64,000 bases of DNA from DASZRZ01 sp963732925 (GTDB lineage Bacteria > Acidobacteriota > Terriglobia > Terriglobales > Acidobacteriaceae): contig CAVTBJ010000012.1 in assembly GCA_963732925.1 (NCBI GenBank), positions 682,001-746,000 on the forward strand, written 5' to 3'. Each line of letters starts with the position of its first letter. Within the stretch, counting starts at the first letter, position 1. Shown piece after piece: positions 10,661 through 18,451 of this stretch. The notes beneath the pieces were generated by a model. It saw only the letters and a program-made list of their open reading frames with translations. It was not told where the DNA came from and ran no database searches. The position numbers were made by a program, and so were the translations under genes.

Positions 10661-12244
10661 ATGAGCACGCCAAGGGTGGTAATTATTGGCGGCGGTCTGA
10701 ACGGTCTGGTCGCGGCTTTTTACCTGGCGCGCGCGGGTCTGAAACCGCTGCTGCTGGAGCGGCGTCCCGTGGTGGGCGGAATTGCCGCTAGCGAGGAGTT
10801 TCACCCTGGATTCAAGGTTCCCGCACTGGCGCACACGGTAGGGCCTTTGCGGCCCGATGTCGCGCGCGACCTCCGATTGGAGAAGCAAGGGCTGCGGAGG
10901 ATCTCTCCCGAGGTGCGGCTTTGCGTTCTCGACGAAAGCGGTCCGCCCCTGCTGCTCTACGAGGACTCTCTGCGTACTGCTGCGGAGCTTGCCGGGCGCT
11001 CCGCGCACGACAGCGAGAAATATATTGCGTTTCACGAGCCGCTGGAGCGCATTGGGGAAGTGTTTGCCGCTCTGGGGCGCATGACTCCACCCAGCGTGGA
11101 GAAGCCATCTCCGCAGGACTTGTTCCGTTTGCTGCAAACCGGACGCATGGCACGGGGCCTGGGCAAGCGAGATCTCTACCGCCTGCTGCGCTGGACTCCC
11201 ATGCCCATCGCGGACCTGGTGGAAGAGTGGTTCGAATCGGAAGCGCTCAAGGCGGCGATTGCCGCGCGTGGCATTTTCGGCGCCGCGCTGGGTCCGCGTT
11301 CCGCCGGAAGCACGCTATTGCTGCTGGCGCGTTGCGGGGAAGATTCGCATCCCGCCGGCCCGGCGCACATGTTTGCTGGAGGGGGCGGCGCGCTTGCTGG
11401 CGCCCTGGCTGCCGCTGCGCAGGCTGCAGGCGCAGAGATCCGCACGGAAGCCGAGGTGGTACGGATCGAAGCGAAGCGGGACGGCGTCGCTAGCGTGCAC
11501 CTGGCGGATGGTCAGGAGATTCCGGCAAGGGCCGTTGTTTCCGCCGCGGACCCCAGGCGCACGCTGCTGGGCATGGTGGATCCCATGCACTTGGGCCCGG
11601 AGTTCCTGGTCCATTTGCAGAACTATCGCTGTTCGGGCGTGGTGGCGAAGGTGAACCTGGCGCTGGACGCTCTGCCCGGCTTCGCCGGCCTGACAGATAC
11701 GGGCGAGAAGGCGCTGGCGGGACGAATCCAGATCGGGGCGTCGGTCCCTTACCTGGAGCGGGCGTTCGACGCCTCGAAGTATGGAGAGTTTTCGCGCGAA
11801 CCTTTTCTGGAAGCGAGAATTCCGAGCTTGCTGGATCCTTCGCTGGCGCCGCCAGGCAAGCATGTGATGTCGATTCACATGCAGTTTGCGCCCTATCATC
11901 TGCGGCAAGGGGGTTGGTCGCCGGCACGGAGTGAAGCTCTTGCAGACGCGGTGGTGCAGACGCTTTCGCACCATGCTCCTGATCTGCCCGCGCGCATTCT
12001 GCAGCGCCAGGTGCTTTCGCCGCAAGAGATCGAGAGCAGGTTCGGACTGACCGGGGGCCACCTGCTGCAGGGCGAACTCACGCTGGATCAGTTCTTCACC
12101 ATGCGTCCGCTGCTCGGCTGGGCGCGGTACCGTACGCCAATTGCGGGGCTATATCTGTGCGGGTCGGGAACGCACCCGGGATGGGCCATCAACGGCGCTT
12201 CCGGAGCGAACGCCGCGCGCGAGGTTCTGAAGGACCTTCGCTAG
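10661..12244 (+). CDS. Phytoene-dehydrogenase/PYROXD2-like FAD oxidoreductase, copy 2
   Basis: The 527-residue product is a tandem paralogue of the preceding gene. Shared features are the N-terminal 'IIGGGLNGLVAAFYLARAG', the 'VSAADPRRTLL' strand, the 'SLAPPGKHVMS' block and the terminal 'LYLCGSGTHPGWAINGASG'. The last FAD loop reads HPGWAINGASG instead of HPGGGIMGAPG, and the middle region differs clearly, so the duplication is old and the substrates may differ. The pair may work as a heteromer or act on successive substrates; that is inference. The start ATG lies three bases after the previous stop. Confidence 0.85.
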   Translation: MSTPRVVIIGGGLNGLVAAFYLARAGLKPLLLERRPVVGGIAASEEFHPGFKVPALAHTVGPLRPDVARDLRLEKQGLRRISPEVRLCVLDESGPPLLLYEDSLRTAAELAGRSAHDSEKYIAFHEPLERIGEVFAALGRMTPPSVEKPSPQDLFRLLQTGRMARGLGKRDLYRLLRWTPMPIADLVEEWFESEALKAAIAARGIFGAALGPRSAGSTLLLLARCGEDSHPAGPAHMFAGGGGALAGALAAAAQAAGAEIRTEAEVVRIEAKRDGVASVHLADGQEIPARAVVSAADPRRTLLGMVDPMHLGPEFLVHLQNYRCSGVVAKVNLALDALPGFAGLTDTGEKALAGRIQIGASVPYLERAFDASKYGEFSREPFLEARIPSLLDPSLAPPGKHVMSIHMQFAPYHLRQGGWSPARSEALADAVVQTLSHHAPDLPARILQRQVLSPQEIESRFGLTGGHLLQGELTLDQFFTMRPLLGWARYRTPIAGLYLCGSGTHPGWAINGASGANAAREVLKDLR

Positions 12245-12327
12245 ATGCAGCAGCTTCGCGGACTCGGACCGCGAGCCCGCGGCATGTTTTACGATGTTGT
12301 TTCTAACCGAGGCGAGGGTCCCATTTC

Positions 12328-12807
12328 ATGAATCCTGCTCACTGGCATTTGATTCTGAATCACCTGCCTGTTATCGGTACGCTGTTCCTGGTGTTTTTGC
12401 TGATTGCGGGGTTTCTGCAGCACAGCGGTCAGGTGCAGAAGCTTTCGCTGATTTTTGCCGTGATTGTCGCCCTGACTGCCGTGGCCGCGTACCTGACCGG
12501 AGATCCCGCGGAACACGTGGTGGAGTACCTGCCTGGAGTGACCCGTTCCGCGATCCACGCCCACTCCCATTTTGCCGATATCGCACTCACGATCAGCATC
12601 GGCGTTGGCGTCCTGGCGCTCCTGGGGCTGATTGCGTTTCGCCGTCGCGAGAAGCCTCCGGCGGCGTTCATGGTGGCGGTTCTGGTCGTGGCGCTGATTT
12701 CCGCGGGAACCATGGCCTGGACAGCGGAGCTGGGCGGTAAAATTCGGCATACGGAAATCCGCGATGAAGGGGCGGGGGGAAGTCCAGTGTCCTTCCCGGA
12801 GCACTGA
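12328..12807 (+). CDS. Four-helix membrane protein (DUF2231-like)
   Basis: The 159-residue protein has four clear transmembrane segments: about residues 7-29, 37-57, 84-104 and 112-130. It opens 'MNPAHWHLILNHLPVIGTLF', with conserved-looking His in the first helix and 'HAHSHFADIA' before the third. This layout resembles DUF2231 and related small haem or quinone-interacting membrane proteins, but I cannot prove haem ligation. A single gene with a candidate -10 (tacgat) about 35 bases upstream. The function is unknown. Confidence 0.8.
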   Translation: MNPAHWHLILNHLPVIGTLFLVFLLIAGFLQHSGQVQKLSLIFAVIVALTAVAAYLTGDPAEHVVEYLPGVTRSAIHAHSHFADIALTISIGVGVLALLGLIAFRRREKPPAAFMVAVLVVALISAGTMAWTAELGGKIRHTEIRDEGAGGSPVSFPEH

Positions 12808-13014
12808 CCGCTTAAAGTTCGCCTCGCATCCGAATTCAGTGCGTTTCATTCCGCAGGGCCGGCAGGCGGCAACTTTGCGATTATTTGCGGGTGATGCCAT
12901 GCCATTGCTTCGTGGGGCGGATTCTTTCAGTCGCGTCGTCATCAGGGGAGCCGGCGGTGCCGGACGAATGTCTCTGGTACATTTACGCAGGAACTTGCGG
13001 GAGGAGAATCGAAA

Positions 13015-14223
13015 GTGAAGATTACAGGCGCCAAGGTGTTCGTCTGCAGTCCGGGGAGAAATTTCGTCACCCTGAAGATCTACACCGATGAAGGCATTTA
13101 CGGCCTGGGGGATGGCACGCTCAACGGGCGTGAACTGGCCGTGGCCAGCTATCTGAACGATCACGTGATTCCATGCCTGATCGGGCGCGATCCTTTCCAG
13201 ACGGAAGACATCTGGCAGTACCTGTACCGTGGCGCCTACTGGCGCGGCGGTCCGGTCACCATGAGCGCCATCGCGGCGGTGGACGTGGCGCTGTGGGACG
13301 TCAAGGGCAAGGCGCTCAAGACGCCCATCTACAATCTGATCGGCGGCAAAAGCCGCACTGGAGTGATGGTGTACGGGCACGCCAACGGCCGCGACGTCGA
13401 GGAGACCGTGGAGGAAGTGGGCAAGTACATCAAGGCGGGATACATGGCCGTGCGGGCGCAGTCCGGTATTCCGGGTCTGCCCAGCACCTACGGAGTGAGC
13501 AAGTCCAAGATGTTTTACGAACCAGCCGAAAAGGGCCTGCCGCCGGAGAACATGTGGTCCTCTGAGAAGTACATGATGCACGTGCCCAAGCTGTTCGAAG
13601 CCCTGCGGGTGAAATTCGGCGACGACGTTCATCTGTTGCACGATGTTCACCACCGGCTCACGCCCATCCAGGCGGCGAGGTTGGGGAAATCGCTGGAACC
13701 CTATCACCTGTTCTGGCTGGAGGATGCCGTCACCGCCGAACTGCAGGAGGGATTCCGCATCATCCGGCAGCACACGACCACGCCGCTGGCCGTGGGGGAG
13801 ATCTTCAACACGGTTTGGGAGTCGCACACGCTGGTGCGCGAGCAGCTCATCGATTACCTGCGCATGACGGTGCTGCACGGCGGAGGCATTACCCCCGTAA
13901 AGAAGACCGCCGACTTTGCCGACTTGTACCACGTGCAGACCGGCTGCCACGGCGCGACGGACCTTTCGCCGGTGACCATGGGTGCGGCGCTCCACGTGGA
14001 TATTGCCATCCATAATTTCGGAGTGCAGGAATATATGCGGCACACCCAAGAGACAGATGAGGTTTTTCCGCACTCCTACTACTTCAAGGAAGGCTATCTG
14101 TTTCCCGGCGATGCTCCGGGACACGGGGTGGACTTTGATGAGAAGCTGGCGCAGAAGTATCCCTACGAGCGGGCGTATCTGCCGGTGAACCGCAGGCTGG
14201 ACGGGACCATGTGGGACTGGTAG
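13015..14223 (+). CDS. manD: D-mannonate dehydratase / RspA family enolase-superfamily enzyme
   Basis: The 402-residue protein has the length and motifs of the ManD branch of the enolase superfamily. These include the N-terminal 'KITGAKVFVCSPGRNFVTLKI', a capping loop with 'GAYWRGGPVTMSAIAAVDVALWD', the metal-ligand strand 'LLHDVHHR', 'FWLEDAV', 'LAVGEIFNT' and the late 'HGATDLSPVTMGAALHVD'. True ManD enzymes dehydrate D-mannonate to 2-keto-3-deoxygluconate, while some close homologues act weakly or on gluconate. No uronate pathway genes (uxaC, kdgK, eda) are present, so the physiological substrate stays open. An AGGAG site lies about 10 bases before the ATG. Confidence 0.85.
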   Translation: MKITGAKVFVCSPGRNFVTLKIYTDEGIYGLGDGTLNGRELAVASYLNDHVIPCLIGRDPFQTEDIWQYLYRGAYWRGGPVTMSAIAAVDVALWDVKGKALKTPIYNLIGGKSRTGVMVYGHANGRDVEETVEEVGKYIKAGYMAVRAQSGIPGLPSTYGVSKSKMFYEPAEKGLPPENMWSSEKYMMHVPKLFEALRVKFGDDVHLLHDVHHRLTPIQAARLGKSLEPYHLFWLEDAVTAELQEGFRIIRQHTTTPLAVGEIFNTVWESHTLVREQLIDYLRMTVLHGGGITPVKKTADFADLYHVQTGCHGATDLSPVTMGAALHVDIAIHNFGVQEYMRHTQETDEVFPHSYYFKEGYLFPGDAPGHGVDFDEKLAQKYPYERAYLPVNRRLDGTMWDW

Positions 14224-14691
14224 GGCACCCCCTCCCGGGCAAGGTCTTGTTTTCAATAGGAAAGGGGGCACGAACCGGCACAGGGCAAGCCCATTCCCGG
14301 GCAAAACCGTAAGTCCCAAGTTGGTCATCACCGTTGACAACCCATACGGCGCCGGTGTGGTTCTCAATCTGTAACTCTCTAGCGGAAGTGTTCGAAGATG
14401 AGAGATGAACTGGCGTTCCGGAACAACGTGTCTGGCATGGAAAGATTCCTGAGCCGATTCCTGACGGCGAGGGAAATTCGGCTACTGCAAAGGTCCCAGG
14501 AGCCATGCCTTGCCGATTCCAAGGCTGTCGACATCGCGCAGATTTCTACGTTGTTCTCTTATGTGTCCGCCTGCGAGTGGAAGAAGGGTTGGTGGTCCAA
14601 GAGGAGCGCCGCGTCTTAACTCTGTTCCGCTCGCGCTGTTGGAACGCAATTAGAAACCATCCACTCGCCAGGGAAGTCTCGCACCTGAGGG
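14224..14691. other. Intergenic stretch with no supported gene
   Basis: About 470 bases between manD and a TPR gene. An open frame of 73 codons (14398-14619, plus strand) has no good ribosome site and no recognisable fold. The first 70 bases hold two near-identical short blocks (tcccgggcaa at about 14237 and 14296). I see no RNA gene or clear terminator. Confidence 0.4.
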
Positions 14692-15000
14692 TTAGCCCAG
14701 CAGGTCGAGCATTCCCTGCATTTCGGATTCCGCCTTGGCGTTGCCGGAACGGCGGGCGGCTTCGATGCCCTGGGCAAACCACTGGCGGGCGTCGTCGGGG
14801 CGTTCGTGCTCGGAAAGCATCTGCGCCGCCATCTGATAGGCGGGAACATAGTCGGGATTCGATTCCACGATGGCGCGAAACTCGGCGAGCGCGGGTTCCA
14901 CTTCTCCGGCTTTGGAGTATTCGAGCGCCAGACCGTAACGGGCGAAGGAGTCCGCGGGGTTTTGAGTAAGGAATTGCCTGAGCATTTCGACTCGATCCAT
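14692..15000 (-). CDS. Small TPR-repeat protein
   Basis: The 102-residue product starts at the ATG at 15000 (MDRVEML); an ATG three codons upstream is also possible. It consists of about two and a half tetratricopeptide helices pairs, for example 'DSFARYGLALEYSKAGEVEPALAEFRAIVESNPDYVPAYQMAAQML', given here as a motif range (residues about 17-62), then 'PDDARQWFAQGIEAARRSGN'. There is no signal peptide. TPR folds bind partner proteins; the partner is unknown. The frame continues upstream to 15621 but that part is antisense to a lipoprotein gene and is rejected. Confidence 0.75.
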   Translation of the reverse strand: MDRVEMLRQFLTQNPADSFARYGLALEYSKAGEVEPALAEFRAIVESNPDYVPAYQMAAQMLSEHERPDDARQWFAQGIEAARRSGNAKAESEMQGMLDLLG

Positions 15001-15093
15001 AGCGAACATCTTAGCGCGTGTGCTTGCGGAAAAGCATGCCTGTTTGCCGCTCCACTTGCTGAATCCACATGATTTGTGCAACTGTGGAGGGTG

Positions 15094-15873
15094 ATGTTGA
15101 GGGTAACCAGAATATCCCGCATTGCAATCTGTGTTTTTCCGCTGTTCCTGGCGGCGTCCTGCCAGAGATTTGAGATTTCCGGGCAGGGCACCTCGAGCGC
15201 CAACCGGCATGTGCTGTTTGATTTTCGGCAGACACCGCCCGAGGGGTCCGAGCCGAAGCCGATGCCTGCCGCCATGCTCGCCGCTGTGTTCCCCAAATAC
15301 TCCGAGAAAACAGGGCGCTGCCAAGGTCCGGCGAGCCGGGAGCATGAGCCTCCGCGTCTGCTGGGCGAGGCGGAAGGCGCCTTTACCGAAGTGGGGGCGA
15401 GCCAGACCGCGTATCTTCTCGATCCAGGAGGTTGCGAGACTGATCCCATGGCATTTGGCGAAGAGCGGCTGGCGATTTTTTCCGGCAACAAGCTGGACAA
15501 GGTGACCCGGGTCAGCGCAACGCAGTTGCTGGCAACCTTCGATCTGGATCTGGATGGAAAACGCGAGTTCCTGCTGGCCAAGAGCAACACCCGCGGCGGG
15601 CTTTCCAGCGTGGATGCCCACTTGCTGGAACTGCAGGAGAAGACCTACAAGGTAGCCGAGAATTTTGGCCGGGTTCGCTTCCAGGACTGCTCGTCCTCGA
15701 AGGATGGGACTGTCACCGCCATGAAACTGGACTATCTGCCGGAAGTGGACCCCAAGACCGGGGCTACGGTGCCGAAGCTGCCGCGCTTTGCCGCCGAAAT
15801 CTATCGCAGCGCCTGCCCGAAGGAGGGACAGCCGCTGAAATGGGTCCGCATGGAAGGCGTGGGCGGGGAGTAG
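15094..15873 (+). CDS. Uncharacterised exported lipoprotein-like protein
   Basis: The 259-residue product (ATG at 15094) starts with a hydrophobic signal segment ending 'FPLFLAASCQRFEI', a plausible though not perfect lipobox. The frame can also open at a GTG at 15076. The GGAGG just before the ATG is only three bases away, so the start is uncertain. The mature part has 'ATFDLDLDGKREFLLAKS', which recalls FG-GAP/VCBS-type Asp-rich calcium loops, and ends with a Cys-containing 'EIYRSACPKEGQPLKWVRMEG'. I recognise no named family. It is divergent from the TPR gene. Confidence 0.7.
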   Translation: MLRVTRISRIAICVFPLFLAASCQRFEISGQGTSSANRHVLFDFRQTPPEGSEPKPMPAAMLAAVFPKYSEKTGRCQGPASREHEPPRLLGEAEGAFTEVGASQTAYLLDPGGCETDPMAFGEERLAIFSGNKLDKVTRVSATQLLATFDLDLDGKREFLLAKSNTRGGLSSVDAHLLELQEKTYKVAENFGRVRFQDCSSSKDGTVTAMKLDYLPEVDPKTGATVPKLPRFAAEIYRSACPKEGQPLKWVRMEGVGGE

Positions 15874-15971
15874 GGCCGCATCCTCTCAGGCAGCTAGCGG
15901 CGGCAAACAACCTCACTCTATGATTGCCATCTGAAAATAAAAAGAACAGCAAACCAGAGCGTAGTATTCCG

Positions 15972-18242
15972 TCAGCTCGACGTGCCGTAGTTATAGACGC
16001 TGCTGCGAAGTTCTTCTTCCGCAACCACGGGCAGTTCAATCCAGCCTTCCAGGGGAAGACCGTCCACAGGAAGGCGGTCGCGCCAGAGGCTGAAGCGCAG
16101 TTGAATGGTCCATCCCAAAGTTGCTCCCAGCAACTTGAGCGGGAGCTGAAATTCAAAATTCTTGAAGACGCTCACGCGCAAACCGTTCTCCATGATCTCT
16201 CCGGAGGAGGCGAGCACTTTCTCGGCGCCGGAGGGCCGCAGAGACCAGGAAGCCAGGCGCTTGTTTTCGATCTGCGCTTCCAGGCGCAGAGAGGAATATG
16301 CGGACCCGTTGTGAAGTGCCGCCGCAGCGGACGAATCGCTCCCCGGAGGAGGGACCGACTTACAGTTGACGACCAGGTCCATGGGCTCCCGGGGAATACC
16401 GCCGCTGAAATCGAGCCGCCCGTAGAAGCTGGTTTCGTCGATGCCGGCGTAGATGGCCTCGAAGTAGAACTGCTTGCCGTGCATGGCGCCGCCGCGCCGG
16501 TCGGCGGTGTAGATGGCGGCGCCAACCCAATCAAAGTAACGGGCGAAATCGGCCCGTACTTGCGGGTGAATGTAGGCAGTTTGAGGTGCGAACACCGGCT
16601 TGACCGTACCGCCCATGATGGGCTGCGCCAGGTAGAGCGGAGGAGAGGCCCCGAGCGCGTGATAGATGTTGGACAGGTGCTTGCGGTAGAGCTCGTCGAA
16701 ATCGCGATCGTTGGCAGTGTGATGTTCGGGGCCGTACCACCAGTTCCAGTCGCTGCCCTCGGCGATCAGCAGGTCCTCATAAGCCAGGCGACGGTAGGCT
16801 TCGGCGGCCAGAGGAGCGGCGCTGGCATAGAAGGCCCGGGCGGAAGACATGTAGTCCCAGGAACGATTGTCTTCCGGAGCTCCGATCCAGATGTTGAAGT
16901 TGGCATTGATCCAGGACCCCGGGGTAAGGGCGCGAAGCCGGGGAGGATCGGGATGCCTCTCCAGGGCTTCGCTGACCGTGACTGCCTCCAGCAGGGGATC
17001 ACTTTGCAGGAGGTCATAAACCCGGCGCAAAAATTCGCGTCCCGAGCCCGGGTAGTACTCCCAGGCATTTTCGCCGTCGAGAATGATTGGAACGACGGCA
17101 TCCTTTCCCTGCTGTAGCACCGGAGCCGCTGATTCCTTAATGTTGCGGATCAGGTGCTGTGCCGCCTCCTCGGCGGGCATGCGGGAGTAGACGAATCCAA
17201 TCAGGTCGGAAAGGGCGCGGTCGCGGAACAGGATCTGCATGCGCGTCTCGCCTTTTTCGTAGAGCCAGGGCGTGTAGAGACGCTCCGCCCCGCCGGCGGT
17301 AAGAGTGCCGTGCAGGTCGCGGGCGAAATGGAAATCGATGCTGCGGCCGAGGACGCCTTCGTCGGAAGCCATCCAGTTCACGCCGAGGGCATGGGCAATG
17401 CTGAAGACTTCTTCGGAAACGCCGCCCTCCGACGGCCACACGCCCCGGGGACGGCTGCCGAAGAGCTTCTCGGTAGCGTCCAGGCCGCGCCGCAGTTGTT
17501 CGCGGGCGTCCTCGGGATGGTGGAACCGGCTTTGCGGCAGGCTGAGCCCGGGAGAAGCCACGGCGCCCAGGTCACTGTCGCAGAGCAACGGCAGGATGGG
17601 GTGGTAGTAGGGTGAGGTGGAGATCTCGATGCCGCCTCGCTGCGCTGCGTCGGTATAGGCGGGAACGATGGCGGAAAGGATCTCCTTCTGTTTTTCGAGC
17701 ATCAGGCGCTGGTCGGCGGCATCGTAGTTTCTGCCTTTGGCGATCAGCGACTGCAGGTCCGGATCCTGCAAAAAGAACTCGTCAAACCAGGCCAGTTGCG
17801 AAAGCACCTGAAGGTCGGCGAAATCCTGGTTGTTGAAGAACAGAATGGATTGCGCGGAGTTGCTGCCGGAACCCCGGAAGCGCTCGTAGAGCTCGTGATA
17901 GCGCGGGAAGCGCCCGATCAGGTACTTGGAATTGGCCAGGAACAGGTAATCCAGCGCCAGGAGGCGATCTTCCATCGACAGGTCGGCGGCGGGCCTGGCA
18001 ACCACTTCCAGCAGGGGATCGCGCGCAACACCGAGAGCGTAGTCCTGAATCTGGGCGATGAGCGAGGGGACGAGATTGAAGGTCTGGTGAACCGCCGGGA
18101 ACTCGTCCAGCAGCTTGACCATGCCGTAGTAGTCCTTGAGCGCATGCATTCGCACCCAGGGCAGACGGTATTCGCCTGTCACCAGGTCCTTGTAGAAGGG
18201 CTGGTGCATGTGCCACAGGAACACCACTCGGATTTGCGGCAT
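15972..18242 (-). CDS. Glycoside hydrolase family 57 (alpha-amylase / 4-alpha-glucanotransferase type)
   Basis: The 756-residue protein is a GH57 enzyme. The five conserved regions can be located: 'LWHMHQPFY' near residue 9, 'FNLVPSLI', 'GVWPSEGGVSEE' with candidate nucleophile Glu272, 'ILDGENAWE' with candidate acid Asp389, and a C-terminal helical region. The family acts on alpha-glucans such as glycogen or starch with retention of configuration. There is no signal peptide, so it works in the cytoplasm, probably on storage glucan. The ATG at 18242 follows AGGGGACA. Its own promoter region is shared with divergent lptFG. The exact reaction (amylase versus glucanotransferase) cannot be told from sequence alone. 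Confidence 0.88.
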   Translation of the reverse strand: MPQIRVVFLWHMHQPFYKDLVTGEYRLPWVRMHALKDYYGMVKLLDEFPAVHQTFNLVPSLIAQIQDYALGVARDPLLEVVARPAADLSMEDRLLALDYLFLANSKYLIGRFPRYHELYERFRGSGSNSAQSILFFNNQDFADLQVLSQLAWFDEFFLQDPDLQSLIAKGRNYDAADQRLMLEKQKEILSAIVPAYTDAAQRGGIEISTSPYYHPILPLLCDSDLGAVASPGLSLPQSRFHHPEDAREQLRRGLDATEKLFGSRPRGVWPSEGGVSEEVFSIAHALGVNWMASDEGVLGRSIDFHFARDLHGTLTAGGAERLYTPWLYEKGETRMQILFRDRALSDLIGFVYSRMPAEEAAQHLIRNIKESAAPVLQQGKDAVVPIILDGENAWEYYPGSGREFLRRVYDLLQSDPLLEAVTVSEALERHPDPPRLRALTPGSWINANFNIWIGAPEDNRSWDYMSSARAFYASAAPLAAEAYRRLAYEDLLIAEGSDWNWWYGPEHHTANDRDFDELYRKHLSNIYHALGASPPLYLAQPIMGGTVKPVFAPQTAYIHPQVRADFARYFDWVGAAIYTADRRGGAMHGKQFYFEAIYAGIDETSFYGRLDFSGGIPREPMDLVVNCKSVPPPGSDSSAAAALHNGSAYSSLRLEAQIENKRLASWSLRPSGAEKVLASSGEIMENGLRVSVFKNFEFQLPLKLLGATLGWTIQLRFSLWRDRLPVDGLPLEGWIELPVVAEEELRSSVYNYGTSS

Positions 18243-18451
18243 TGTCCCCTGCCAAGCTTGATTGGTAACGGGCTGCTGGGGGGAATTGTATCCTGAGCCT
18301 CGAGGGAGGCTGTTTTTCCGGGAAAGCGGAGCGTTACCTTGGTGACGAACGGCGGAGCATCGAGAGATTGACGTGGGACGCGCCCTGATGACGAATTGCG
18401 CTCCTGGCCGCGTGGGAAGCCGCCGGCGGTGCTAGACTCAAACCAAGTTTC

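Noticed and set aside
12289..14367. Open frame of 692 codons on the minus strand
   Set aside because: It is antisense to the mannonate-dehydratase gene and the four-helix membrane protein, has His/Arg/Gly-rich nonsense composition and no domain. High GC makes such long shadow frames common.
14398..14619. 73-codon frame after manD as a possible small gene
   Set aside because: No ribosome site, no membrane or fold signature, and competing frames overlap it.
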